Assembly (NCBI GenBank): GCA_934271245.1
Contig: CAKQQY010000004.1
Location: forward strand, 17,363-81,362
DNA: 64,000 bases
Direction: 5' to 3'
Source of the DNA: an uncultured Clostridia bacterium
Lineage (GTDB): Bacteria > Bacillota > Clostridia > Christensenellales > Borkfalkiaceae
Shown: in pieces, positions 27,447-36,107 of the stretch
Position numbering within the stretch: the stretch's first letter is position 1
Layout of the letters: each line of letters begins with the position of its first letter
Position numbers and translations under genes: made by a program
The notes under the pieces: generated by a model
Told to the model about the DNA's origin: nothing
What the model saw: the letters and a program-made list of their open reading frames with translations, nothing else
The model's database searches: none

Positions 27447-28400
27447 TCAATCCTCCCTCGGTCCGAATCTGTTCAGGCAATAACGCAAACCGAAAGTGAG
27501 CGGCGTTGCCACCATTGAAATCACAAGCCCCATCGCCGAAACGAACGGATAATCTGCCAGCGAAGCGTTTTCGCCGATAACTTTCGTAAACAGTATGTAA
27601 CCGATTGTCTGAACAAAATCGGGCGCGTCGTACTTATAGAAGAGAAGAACGGCGCCGCTACCGGTAAAAATTGCGCAAAAACCCGTTACGAGATAAACGG
27701 AAATCAACGGATAAGTAGCGGGCAACACGACGTGCCATAATTCACCCATAGTTCCGCAACCGTCGATTTTACACGCGTCCTGCAACCCTTCCCCGACGTT
27801 GGACATCTGCCCCACGTAAAGAATCATACCGCTGGCAAACGAATTCCAGACCGAATATACCAAAAGAACGTTAAACGCCGTTTCGGGAGCGCGTAAAAGA
27901 ATAGGTAACTCATTCCCCGTCAGACTATACCATATGGAGGGCAACGCCCATTCGACGAAATATCCGAACATTAACGACATAGCCGTACTTGCGAATATAG
28001 TCGGCAAGAAAAACGCTACGGTCAAGAACCCTGAAAAAGGCACTTTTTTGATGATAAAATAAGAACAAAGAATACTGATCGGCATAACGACAAACGTTTG
28101 TACCGCATACAGTCTGAGAGTTCTTCCCCACGAATTCAAATACGTGGGGTTGCTTGCAAGTTCATTGAAAAACAACTTGAAGTTGTAAAAAATGTCAGAG
28201 CCGTTTAAGAAGGTATACTGCGCGTTTATCGAATCGTACTTTTTAAACGCCAACGAAAAGGACGAAAACGAAACCCCGAAATAAAAAACAAGTTTATGTA
28301 AAATCGGCCAGGCAAGTATGCACAAGACGAAAATCCACTCTTTTCTTTTCGCTTGACGAAGACCCTTTCGGTTCTCTTTTGATTTTTTAATCTCATTCAT
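27447..28400 (-). CDS. Carbohydrate ABC transporter permease, MalF type (amino-sugar system)
   Basis: 317 residues with about six membrane segments and a divergent EAA loop at about 215-238 (LQDACKIDGCGTMGELWHVVLP). It forms the heterodimeric channel with the 26513-27445 permease. GGAGG lies about 10 bp before the start. The gene is the second in the operon, 22 bp after the binding-protein gene. Confidence 0.92.
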   Translation of the reverse strand: MNEIKKSKENRKGLRQAKRKEWIFVLCILAWPILHKLVFYFGVSFSSFSLAFKKYDSINAQYTFLNGSDIFYNFKLFFNELASNPTYLNSWGRTLRLYAVQTFVVMPISILCSYFIIKKVPFSGFLTVAFFLPTIFASTAMSLMFGYFVEWALPSIWYSLTGNELPILLRAPETAFNVLLVYSVWNSFASGMILYVGQMSNVGEGLQDACKIDGCGTMGELWHVVLPATYPLISVYLVTGFCAIFTGSGAVLLFYKYDAPDFVQTIGYILFTKVIGENASLADYPFVSAMGLVISMVATPLTFGLRYCLNRFGPRED

Positions 28401-28422
28401 AAAACGAAATCCTCCGTCCGCA

Positions 28423-30099
28423 TCAGATCGAGTTCTTCATTAAATCGCTCCAAAGCAAACTGTATATCTCTTTCATTCCGCCGAAATACTTTTCGGCAGT
28501 CATGTTAGCGTACGAATAGAAAGTGTTGAACGGACAGGAAACTTCCTCTTTTCCGCCGCCTACGCAGTTGGACGAATAGAAATAAGGATAATGTTTACCT
28601 TGTCTGTTTTTAAAGACGTCGGAAATTCTGTCTTCTTTATTTTTCAGAATCTTATCTGATTTAAATATATCGTAGATATTCTGAGCGTAATAGGAAAGAC
28701 TGTCGTATTCGTCATCGGTCAAATCGTAATCGTATGCAAGGCCGATGCCTGTTGTCACGTTGAAAGCGCGTAACGCTTCGTCGGTACAAAAATATTTTAA
28801 GAATTTCTTTGCAAGTTCCTGCTTCGAAGAATATACCGGAATAAATGCCGTGCTGTTAGACGTCAGAATCGTTTTAACGGTTTTATCTTCAACCACGGAG
28901 GCGTCTAATCTCGGAGACAACATTGCTCCGAACCTACGAGTTTTATAGGCGTATTTTTCATTGTCAGGGCCTTTAGCCATTTGTTCAAACATCGCAAGCG
29001 CTTCGTTTTCCCACCAGGAACCTTCAATAATCATCGCAATTCTTTCGTTGGTTTTCGCGCTTAAAAGAAACTCGTTCTGCGCTTTAATCTGGTTTTGCGT
29101 GGTCTTAAAAGCGTTCTGACTGTAATACCCGTTGTTTCTGTTCACGAGTTCTTCGGTAAGTTCCAAGGCCTCCAACGCCCCTTTCGAATCAGCCGTAAGA
29201 TAGCCGTTTTTAGCGTTGATGTCCACTTTTTCTCCGGCAGTGTTATAAACGCTCCCCGTGAGAGACTTATAAGCCCTTGCGCGAGCCCCGTTATCGTAAG
29301 AATAGTCGAGATTAAATACGAATGCATTCATATAATTCGGATACTGTCCTGCCCACGTGTACGGCTTAACGCCCCTCGATTTAATTCTTTGCAACAACGC
29401 TTTATATTCGCTTTCGGTAACGGGTAATCCGTCGTCATACGTACCCGCAATGCCGTCGGCGCCCACGGACTTCTCACCCGTACCGGTCCATTTCAGATTG
29501 TTCTCGGTGCTTTCCGCAGAAATAAAAAACTGCTTTTCTTCAAACAAATCCACGTCGTAACAAGATAAGCCGAAGTGAGTCTGAGTAGTGGGAATATAAT
29601 AAATTTTCCCGTCCTGCGCCCAATATCCCTGTTCCAGATAATAAGGCAACATCTTTTCACGAATCGTGGTCGTTTCGCCGAAACCTATCGGCTCGTCGAT
29701 AAAATCGTCAAGAGAGATAATCATATTACCGTTTACTATTTCTTCTCTCGGCGTCGTGGTAAAATACACGTCGTAATTATACGTGCTCATTTTAGAGTAC
29801 AGGGTATACCCCGTGATTTCGTCTTTCAAATAAGGACTGAGTATAACCTGCACACCCTTTTTACCTTCTTCGAAAGTTTCGTCTTTACACGCCTCTTCAA
29901 AGGCTTTCTTCATATTCGATATCCATACGTTCCCCGCGCCGCCGTTATAACTCGCCACGTATAACTGCGTTTTCGTTTCGTCGATTTTTTCCGTACTTCC
30001 GTCATCGGGACCACACCCCACGGCACTTACGCTCATGATAATACAGACAAGCATTATTGCTATCACGGAAAGAAAATTTTTCTTACCAGACATTTTCAT
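28423..30099 (-). CDS. Sugar ABC transporter substrate-binding lipoprotein (amino-sugar system)
   Basis: 558 residues from ATG 30099, 6 bp after AGGAG; three in-frame ATGs are clustered here and this one has the best spacing. Lipoprotein signal with Cys at about 29 (SAVGC). Longer than typical MalE-type proteins (about 420), with insertions in the first lobe. The C-terminal part (AKKFLKYFCTDEALRAFN) is typical of family 1 binding proteins. First gene of the 15-kb operon, under the promoter at 30151-30193. The NgcE-like role of binding GlcNAc oligosaccharides is an inference from GH20, NagA and the NagB-like enzyme, not from residues. Confidence 0.88.
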   Translation of the reverse strand: MKMSGKKNFLSVIAIMLVCIIMSVSAVGCGPDDGSTEKIDETKTQLYVASYNGGAGNVWISNMKKAFEEACKDETFEEGKKGVQVILSPYLKDEITGYTLYSKMSTYNYDVYFTTTPREEIVNGNMIISLDDFIDEPIGFGETTTIREKMLPYYLEQGYWAQDGKIYYIPTTQTHFGLSCYDVDLFEEKQFFISAESTENNLKWTGTGEKSVGADGIAGTYDDGLPVTESEYKALLQRIKSRGVKPYTWAGQYPNYMNAFVFNLDYSYDNGARARAYKSLTGSVYNTAGEKVDINAKNGYLTADSKGALEALELTEELVNRNNGYYSQNAFKTTQNQIKAQNEFLLSAKTNERIAMIIEGSWWENEALAMFEQMAKGPDNEKYAYKTRRFGAMLSPRLDASVVEDKTVKTILTSNSTAFIPVYSSKQELAKKFLKYFCTDEALRAFNVTTGIGLAYDYDLTDDEYDSLSYYAQNIYDIFKSDKILKNKEDRISDVFKNRQGKHYPYFYSSNCVGGGKEEVSCPFNTFYSYANMTAEKYFGGMKEIYSLLWSDLMKNSI

Positions 30100-30150
30100 C
30101 AACATCTCCTTTCATAAACATTTATTGAAAATTATTTTCATTTTTACTCT

Positions 30151-30193
30151 ATCCTACAAAGGATCCCCCTATAAGTAAATAGATAAAATCAAC
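30151..30193 (-). promoter_or_regulatory. Promoter with left-regulon operator, drives the 30.1 to 14.8 kb operon
   Basis: Minus strand: element GTTGATTTTATCTATT (30178-30193), its last TT starting the -35 TTTACT, 17-bp spacer, -10 TAGGAT. Fifteen of 16 element bases match the copy at 13819-13834. Poor -35 and -10 hexamers suit an activated promoter. Confidence 0.72.
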
Positions 30194-30350
30194 ATTATGG
30201 TCAGAATTTCCGATTTTTTTCAACGGATATTTCATTCTCCGAGCAGTAATCGTTATTCGAAAAAAGTTTATTTCGGGTTTAAATAATCGAAAATTTCAAA
30301 AACCGTCTGACGTAAATAATAATTAAAACACAGTCAAAATTTTACATAGA

Positions 30351-30393
30351 GTAGGTTTTGTCCATTGTTTTTACGTTTATTACATTGTAAAAT
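30351..30393 (+). promoter_or_regulatory. Promoter with left-regulon operator variant, drives the GH94-like gene
   Basis: Plus strand: element GTAGGTTTTGTCCATT (13 of 16 matching the 13.8-kb copy), its final TT forming the start of -35 TTGTTT, 17-bp spacer, -10 TAAAAT. The 357-bp gap 30110-30466 therefore holds two back-to-back promoters with the same element, about 160 bp apart. Confidence 0.65.
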
Positions 30394-30403
30394 AAAATAA
30401 AAC

Positions 30404-30430
30404 GAAGAACGTCAATACATAACGTTCTTC
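30404..30430 (+). promoter_or_regulatory. Stem-loop at the predicted 5' end of the GH94-like mRNA
   Basis: Perfect 9-bp inverted repeat GAAGAACGT / ACGTTCTTC with a 9-base loop, starting about 4 bases after the predicted transcription start. No T-run follows. It may be an mRNA 5'-stabilising stem or an operator. Confidence 0.5.
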
Positions 30431-30466
30431 AAAAACAGGACGGATCCTAATCTTAGGGAGTTTTTT

Positions 30467-32980
30467 ATGCTTATTGAAAAAATGCAGGAATTACTGAAAG
30501 AAATTAAAACTACGTTACACGAAAACAGCGCCGGACAAAGAATTCCGGGGAACGTATTCTTTATGAAAGACGGAAACGTTCTGTGTACGGAACGACAAAA
30601 AGGAGAATCGCGCTTTCCTTATGCTAACGACGGATATATTTTATGGGCTCACTCCACGGGTCATATTCACGTTAAATCCGGGATTTTCAACGTGTTTAAA
30701 CCTGTATACGACAGCAATAATATCAACGTCGAATTTATTGCCGGTATCAAATCCCCTAACGGCGAATATTTTCCCCTTTCCCTTACGGGCGCAGCGAAAC
30801 AACTTTATGAACCGTACAACGTAAAAAGGTATTTGGCGTATACTCTTTCGGCAGCGTACTATATCACCGAAACGGATATTGCCGATTTTGTCGTAAGAGC
30901 AAGCGTTTCCGAAACGCAGGAACTGCAGTTTTCCGTCGGTTGTCGTAAAAAAGACAATTCGCCTGCCGAAATATATATATTATCCTATTTCGACCCGTTC
31001 TTAAAAGACGGCGAATCGGATAACATGTGGGAATACCGTACAAGAAAATGCAAGTATATCGGCGACGGAAAATTTATCGCTTTCCGAACAGGTCGCAAAC
31101 CGAAACTGGGCATCAAACGGACATTTTCAAATATATCGGACTTTTCTTCGGAAACAACCACGATAAGAGCCGGAATTTTAGGCACGGAACGTGGGATTCT
31201 CACCGCTTCTCCCGTATTGAAAACCGGCGAATTTATTAAAGACGTTCTTTTGTCAGGCGGAGCAATTGCTTCCGAAATAGTAAAATTCCGCTTGGAAAAT
31301 TCAATGAGAATCGATTACGTATTGCCGTTGGATATGAGCGGAGACAAAATTGAAGAAATGCTCGGATTCCCTGTTTCGGCGCATACGATAGACGAAGAAA
31401 TCGAGAAAGCGGAGTTTAACGAACGAAATAAGTTTAACCGTCTAGATATTGCTTTCGAAGGTGTAATCGATTCAAACGATTTCGTAATAAATCAATTCTT
31501 AAAAAAAGTACAGAAACAGGTAGACAATTGCGCTACGGGAAGGTACTATGTCGACGACCTTATGGGCATTCGCGACGTATACCAACAACTCGAACAAGCA
31601 TTGATATGGAATCCTGAACAATCGCGCAAACAGATGCTTACCGCGCTTGGTTTTATATTGAAAAACGGTCGGGCGCCAAGGCAATACTCACTTCCGTTAA
31701 ACAATGGCGACAACCCAAAAATGGACTGGCGCGAATTTATCGATCAAGGCAACTGGATTATTTCATGTTTCTATTCATACCTTGCCTGGACGGGAGATTA
31801 CAGTATATTATACGAAAACGTCGGCTACGCCGAAATAATAGACGGAAAAACGTTCTGCCGTAACGAAAAAAAAGACAGCGTTTTAGTTCATTTGCTCAAA
31901 ATTACCGAGTACCTGATCAGCAAAATAGATACGGAAGACGGCACAAACTGCCTGCGTATCCTTTTCGGCGATTGGAACGATTCAATTAACGGTTTAGGTC
32001 AAACTAAAAACGTAGGAAAAGAATTCGGTACGGGCGTGTCCGTAATGGCGTCGCTACATCTCTATCAGAATCTTTCCGAAATGTCTCAGATCCTTGAAAA
32101 AATCGGCGAAAGAGACGACACTATCCGTCGATATAAAACAATTCGCGAAAACTTGAAAAACGGTATAATTAAAAATGCAATAAAAACGAATTCTTCGGGT
32201 CAAAAACGAATCGTACACGGTTGGGGTGATCACGGCAGTTATCAAATCGGTAGTTTTTGCGATAGCGACGGCGCCTCCAGAATAAGTTTCGCGCCCTACG
32301 CGTTTTGGGCAACTTCCGGTCTTATCGATGAAACACCGGAACTCAAAAACGTGCTGATAAATAACATTCTCGCCCTTAGATCCAAATACGGAATACTTAC
32401 CCTTACGCCCGCCTTTACCCCTACCTCACCCGGCGTCGGTAAAATCGCCACGATTCCAAAAGGTACAGCCGAAAACGAATGCGTTTATGTACATGCGTCA
32501 ATGTTTTCGGTACTGGCATTGTTCCGTCTTGGACAGGCAGAAACGGCTTGGAAAGAATTTTATAAGATATTGCCGATTTCTAACCCCCAAATGACCAAAA
32601 CTCCTTTCGTTATGTCAAACTCGTACTTAGATAATCCCGAACTCGGATATTTCGGGCAATCGCCGATCGACTGGTATACGGGTTCGGGAACCGTATGTTT
32701 GAAAAACGTAATACGCGGATTGATGGGAATTATCCCGGATCTGAACGGAATTTCGATTCAAACGGCAAATAAACTACCCTGCAAAACACTCACGGCGACT
32801 TGCTCGATTAAAGGAAAAAGTTTTCGATTCGAATATAAAAACAACGGTAACGGAAAACGCACTTATACGTTCAACAACGTAACGCTATTATCCCCTCCGG
32901 ATAACCTGACGGAAACCGAGAAGGTATACATTCCGGAAAGTCTTCTTGAAGAAAATAACATACTGAGCGTAAGTGATTAA
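30467..32980 (+). CDS. GH94-like glycoside phosphorylase
   Basis: 837 residues, no signal peptide, GGGAG 6 bp before ATG. GH94 enzymes split beta-linked disaccharides with phosphate, giving a sugar-1-phosphate. Marks in order: N-terminal beta-sandwich (about 1-280), linker helices, then an (alpha/alpha)6 barrel with RYYVDDLMGIRDVYQQLEQAL (about 360-380), FGDWNDSINGLG (about 500; the Asp of GDWND is the general acid of the family), GTAENECVYVHASMF (about 665-680) and a late SPIDWYTGSG block (about 730). It diverges from the amino-sugar importer operon under the same element, so phosphorolysis of a chitobiose-like or GlcNAc-containing disaccharide is plausible. The exact phosphorylase family could be a GH94 neighbour. 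Confidence 0.78.
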   Translation: MLIEKMQELLKEIKTTLHENSAGQRIPGNVFFMKDGNVLCTERQKGESRFPYANDGYILWAHSTGHIHVKSGIFNVFKPVYDSNNINVEFIAGIKSPNGEYFPLSLTGAAKQLYEPYNVKRYLAYTLSAAYYITETDIADFVVRASVSETQELQFSVGCRKKDNSPAEIYILSYFDPFLKDGESDNMWEYRTRKCKYIGDGKFIAFRTGRKPKLGIKRTFSNISDFSSETTTIRAGILGTERGILTASPVLKTGEFIKDVLLSGGAIASEIVKFRLENSMRIDYVLPLDMSGDKIEEMLGFPVSAHTIDEEIEKAEFNERNKFNRLDIAFEGVIDSNDFVINQFLKKVQKQVDNCATGRYYVDDLMGIRDVYQQLEQALIWNPEQSRKQMLTALGFILKNGRAPRQYSLPLNNGDNPKMDWREFIDQGNWIISCFYSYLAWTGDYSILYENVGYAEIIDGKTFCRNEKKDSVLVHLLKITEYLISKIDTEDGTNCLRILFGDWNDSINGLGQTKNVGKEFGTGVSVMASLHLYQNLSEMSQILEKIGERDDTIRRYKTIRENLKNGIIKNAIKTNSSGQKRIVHGWGDHGSYQIGSFCDSDGASRISFAPYAFWATSGLIDETPELKNVLINNILALRSKYGILTLTPAFTPTSPGVGKIATIPKGTAENECVYVHASMFSVLALFRLGQAETAWKEFYKILPISNPQMTKTPFVMSNSYLDNPELGYFGQSPIDWYTGSGTVCLKNVIRGLMGIIPDLNGISIQTANKLPCKTLTATCSIKGKSFRFEYKNNGNGKRTYTFNNVTLLSPPDNLTETEKVYIPESLLEENNILSVSD

Positions 32981-33004
32981 AGCCGACGTAACAGTCATGA
33001 AATT

Positions 33005-33275
33005 TGCTATCAAATAAATTTCGTTTTACTTAACTGCATAAAAATCGTAGCGGCATCGTCGCGTCCTTTCGGGAAACGCAACAAGTAATGATTGTCTTTG
33101 TTTCATACTATAAATGCAGGGCTTGCGACATAATGGTTTCCGTTTTTCGATAAACATTTTTATTTTTCTCGTCGTAATTGAAGTAAAGGAACGATATTTG
33201 CCTGTTCTCGCTTATCGCGCGGTCGATAGCGTCCACATTATAGATAAAAGAACTGCTATCCCGACACACTCCTTT
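33005..33275 (-). pseudogene. WYL-domain transcriptional regulator remnant
   Basis: Minus-strand frame reads FIYNVDAIDRAISENRQ then ISFLYFNYDEKNKNVYRK, the start of a WYL domain. After an A-run the homology continues in another frame as KNGNHYVASPAFIV, then a TGA where WYL proteins usually have Trp, then NKDNHYLLRFPKG. So at least one frameshift and one nonsense mutation are present, and neither the N-terminal HTH domain nor the rest of the WYL domain is found. Reading these as sequencing errors is possible but two lesions in 60 bp argue against it. Confidence 0.7.
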
Positions 33276-33426
33276 CTGTCGCCCACGAACCTTTCGCGGC
33301 ATAAAGCCGTCTGCGACTGCTACGGATAAAGCGATACGAACACCCCTATACGAACCCCGAAAAGACCGAAACGACGGCACGCCGACAACCGAAAATGCTG
33401 ATAAACCCTGCATTTTTGCAAAAGAA

Positions 33427-33464
33427 AAACCTAAACCAAACACTTTCGTATTCGATTTAGGTTT
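33427..33464. terminator. Hairpin, possible terminator
   Basis: 9-bp stem AAACCTAAA / TTTAGGTTT followed by TATTT on plus and preceded by A-rich sequence, so it could act in either direction. No intact gene is adjacent; it is probably left from a lost gene. Confidence 0.5.
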
Positions 33465-33468
33465 TATT

Positions 33469-33489
33469 TGGCGGAGGCTGAGGGATTCG
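33469..33489 (-). other. Remnant of a tRNA-Ser 3' end (possible old integration scar)
   Basis: On the minus strand this 21-base stretch reads as the T-arm 3' half, acceptor strand and CCA of a tRNA-Ser (GAATCCCTCAGCCTCCGCCA). The 5' part of the tRNA is absent: the sequence diverges within the T loop. Elements that integrate into tRNA genes leave such 3' copies. Confidence 0.35.
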
Positions 33490-33549
33490 CTCTTGTCTTT
33501 TGCAAAGCAATTTCCTTTATCTCCTGCCTATGCTTTGCAAAAGCCTTCG

Positions 33550-33585
33550 GGCGTAGTTATAACGGCGTTTAACTTATTTAAGTAG
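33550..33585 (+). pseudogene. 3' tail of a TauE/SafE gene
   Basis: Frame reads GVVITAFNLFK then TAG, nearly the same as the end of the TauE gene at 6079 (GIVIMAFNLFK then TAA), with about four differences in 36 bases at DNA level. Nothing of the rest of the gene is present. Confidence 0.6.
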
Positions 33586-33634
33586 TTTAATAGTATGTTT
33601 TTCACCGTTGCAGTTCTTTGAACACGGTCGGGAT

Positions 33635-33675
33635 ACACAAAAAACGGGCGACCTTTTGCCACCCGTTTTTTGTGT
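33635..33675. terminator. Intrinsic terminator, ends the 37.9 to 33.7 kb operon
   Basis: 14-bp perfect stem (ACACAAAAAACGGG with CCCGTTTTTTGTGT). The A/T part of the stem supplies a T-run in both directions. It lies 76 bp beyond the stop of the isomerase gene. Confidence 0.85.
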
Positions 33676-33751
33676 TAATAACTTAGTCTGCGACCGTCGC
33701 AATTTTTTCAAAAACGAACTTCGCGATTTCTTATACTACTTCGCTTCTTTC

Positions 33752-34330
33752 TTATTCCGGTTTTTTATCGAAATCGAGAGTCAAATCGTAATCCCCGAGT
33801 TTATTTACCTTAAAACCGTTCTTCTTATACTCTTCGTAGTTAAACGCTTCGAGTTCGTCGATAGCGAGTTTGTGGAATTCATAGAAATTATGCCACCATT
33901 CCCAGCCGCTGCCAAGCGAATTGGCAAGGTATGCGTCCGCTATATCGCACGCCGTTTGCGGCGCCACGTAAAAAGCGCCCATCGCAAGAACGTTTACCCC
34001 GTTACCCGTTATCGCGCGGATTGCGGCAGGCAAACTTTCCACGACGCCCGCATGAACGTGCGGACATTTACTCGCGGCGATATGTATGCCCATACCCGTA
34101 CCGCAAAATACGAGGGCTCTTTCATAATTCCCTTCTGAAATTTCCGCGCCGACTCTCAATCCTACCCTATGAAACATAAGGTCGGTATCGTTCGGATCGC
34201 TATCGGGTTTAACGCCCAGATCGAGAATCTTCCAACCTTTTTTTTCAAGGTGTTTTTTTACCGTTTCTTTTAACGGATACCCCGCAAAATCCGCTCCCAT
34301 TACAAGATACTTGTCTTTTACCGTTTTCAT
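33752..34330 (-). CDS. RpiB/LacA/LacB family sugar-phosphate isomerase
   Basis: 192 residues. Aldose-ketose isomerase of the RpiB fold, acting on a phosphorylated pentose or hexose in the cytoplasm. Marks: GADFAGYPLKETVKKHL (about 12-28; the family usually has D-H/F-x-G), LVFCGTGMGIHIAASK with the catalytic Cys (about 92), and GNGVNVLAMGA (about 130). A roughly 45-residue C-terminal tail (FYEFHKLAIDELEAFNYEEYKK) is longer than in RpiB (about 150). It is the last gene of the operon GH78 - GH2 - isomerase, so it probably isomerises a sugar released by those enzymes. Clear AAGGAG ribosome site. Confidence 0.85.
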   Translation of the reverse strand: MKTVKDKYLVMGADFAGYPLKETVKKHLEKKGWKILDLGVKPDSDPNDTDLMFHRVGLRVGAEISEGNYERALVFCGTGMGIHIAASKCPHVHAGVVESLPAAIRAITGNGVNVLAMGAFYVAPQTACDIADAYLANSLGSGWEWWHNFYEFHKLAIDELEAFNYEEYKKNGFKVNKLGDYDLTLDFDKKPE

Positions 34331-34344
34331 TTTATTCTCCTTAT

Positions 34345-36105
34345 CTATTTTAACTCTTCGTATTTTGATTTACCGTCAAGAGCCTTTTTTAGTCTCTCCA
34401 TTCTGTCGTTATCGAATTTACGTTCTCTGCTATAATAATAAACGCCGTTTTGTTCTGTTTCGACGTCGTAAAGTTGTGTGTAGCAAAAGCCGCAGATTCT
34501 CGGATTATTCATAAGAATTTTAATAAAGGAAGTAAATCTGTCTTCATACTCGTCTTCCGTTTTCGGCGCAGCGCCGTATCCCCAACCGCCTTCTTTGACA
34601 GGCCATTGAAATCCGCCGAACTCGCTTAAAACATACGGTTCTCCGTTATATTTTTGTTTTAAGTTGTCGTAAGCCTCCCCTTCTTTCCAACTTCCGTACG
34701 CTTTTTCAAAATCCGCTATCTCCTGAACGTAATCGTGAGAATCAAAAAAATCCGTCTTTACGTGAGTAAACCAACTTACGTCCACCACGGGGCGAGTCGA
34801 ATCGAATCTCTTTGTTTCAAGATATAATTGCTTTACAAAGTCGTCGCATTGACTTTTATTGTCATACGGGAAGTTTTCGTTTAACGGACACCACGTTACT
34901 ATTGCGGGATGATTATAATCCCTCTCCACCGCTTCCATCCATTCGGGTAAAAAGTTCAGAAAGGCTTCTCTGCCCGAATAATCAAAATTCCAACTGGGAT
35001 ATTCGCCCCAAACGATATAACCCGCCTTATCGCATTCGTACAAAAATCTTCTTTCGAATACTTTCTGATGTAATCTTGCCCCGTTAAACCCGACAGACAT
35101 AGAAAGTTCTATATCTTTTTTGAGGTCGTCCGCACCCTGCGCCGTATATATACCGTCCTTATAATACCCTTGGTCCAGAACAAGTTTCTGCATTACTCTC
35201 TTTCCGTTAAGAAGCATGCCTTTATCGTCGACTTCTACTTTTCTCATACCGAAATAAGAGGATACTTCGTCCGTACCGCTATCGCTTTCAACTTCGATTT
35301 TCAAGTCGTACAATCTGCCGTTCCCGATTTCCCAAAGTTCGGGGTTTTTTATCTCCATTTGCGTTTCGAGATATTTACCCGTTGAAACACAGTTTTTTTC
35401 GCTTACGGTTTCATTATCGTAAAGGGCGGTCAAGCGAATTTTTTTATCGGAAACGCTATTGAAAAACAACTTAACGTTTGCGACTTCATTGTCTATATCG
35501 GGGGTAATAAAAACTTTTTCCAAATAATCGTCGGGCACTGCTTCGAGCCAGACGCTTTGCCATATACCCGTCGTTCTCGTATAAAAACACCCGTGAGATT
35601 CATAGGAAATGCTTTGTTTCCCCGAAGGCTCTCTGCCGTTTCTCGGATCTCCCGCGCAATGTACAAGTATTGTCGCCTTGTTATCTTCTATATAATCCGT
35701 AACGTCGCAACTAAACGGCGTATACCCTCCCTCGTGCTTACATATAAACTTTTCGCCTATAAACACGAGCGTTTCATAATACGCGGCTTCGAAGTGTAAA
35801 ATTATTCTTCCTTTCCAACTCGTCGGAATTTCCACTTCCTTTTTATACCAACACGCATTTATAAAATCTTTATATCCTATTCCCGACAAATCGCTTTCCG
35901 GACAAAAAGGAACGTTTATCTTACGCGAAAATTTCTTTTCGAGCATTTCACGATTGCGATAGTTAATAAGTTTGCCGTTTCCGTAATCTCCGATACGAAT
36001 TCCGCTGTTGCCGAAGTCAAACTCGAAATCCCACTCTCCGTTTAAGGATAGCCATTTTTCTCTTACGAATTCGGGTCTCGGGTATTCGGTTCTGAATACT
36101 TTCAT
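34345..36105 (-). CDS. GH2 family beta-glycosidase, cytoplasmic
   Basis: 586 residues, short for GH2 because it ends after the TIM barrel. Jelly-roll domain about 1-185 (GEWDFEFDFGN, GGYTPFSCDVTDYI), Ig-like about 185-285, barrel about 285-580 with the acid/base Glu in WCPLNENF (about 400) and the nucleophile Glu in YVLSEFGGFQWP (about 495). No signal peptide. Starts 2 bp after the GH78 stop, with GAGG upstream. Likely removes beta-galactosyl, glucuronyl or arabinosyl residues from imported oligosaccharide; the specificity is not visible. Confidence 0.88.
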   Translation of the reverse strand: MKVFRTEYPRPEFVREKWLSLNGEWDFEFDFGNSGIRIGDYGNGKLINYRNREMLEKKFSRKINVPFCPESDLSGIGYKDFINACWYKKEVEIPTSWKGRIILHFEAAYYETLVFIGEKFICKHEGGYTPFSCDVTDYIEDNKATILVHCAGDPRNGREPSGKQSISYESHGCFYTRTTGIWQSVWLEAVPDDYLEKVFITPDIDNEVANVKLFFNSVSDKKIRLTALYDNETVSEKNCVSTGKYLETQMEIKNPELWEIGNGRLYDLKIEVESDSGTDEVSSYFGMRKVEVDDKGMLLNGKRVMQKLVLDQGYYKDGIYTAQGADDLKKDIELSMSVGFNGARLHQKVFERRFLYECDKAGYIVWGEYPSWNFDYSGREAFLNFLPEWMEAVERDYNHPAIVTWCPLNENFPYDNKSQCDDFVKQLYLETKRFDSTRPVVDVSWFTHVKTDFFDSHDYVQEIADFEKAYGSWKEGEAYDNLKQKYNGEPYVLSEFGGFQWPVKEGGWGYGAAPKTEDEYEDRFTSFIKILMNNPRICGFCYTQLYDVETEQNGVYYYSRERKFDNDRMERLKKALDGKSKYEELK

Positions 36106-36107
36106 AA

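Larger units (their letters stand above)
32981..33751. other. Gene-free, decayed stretch between the two glycan systems
   Basis: 771 bp holding only remnants: a broken WYL regulator (about 33005-33275), a hairpin (33427-33464), a 21-base match to the 3' end of a tRNA-Ser (33469-33489), a 12-codon TauE tail (33550-33585) and a strong terminator (33635-33675). It looks like a scar of past insertion and deletion rather than functional DNA. Confidence 0.65.

Noticed and set aside
33108..33443. 111-codon intact minus-strand gene
   Set aside because: Only the last half resembles a protein (WYL), and the homology continues in another frame after it; called a pseudogene.
33469..33489. tRNA gene
   Set aside because: Only the 3' acceptor and half of the T-arm are present; no anticodon or D-arm can be folded.
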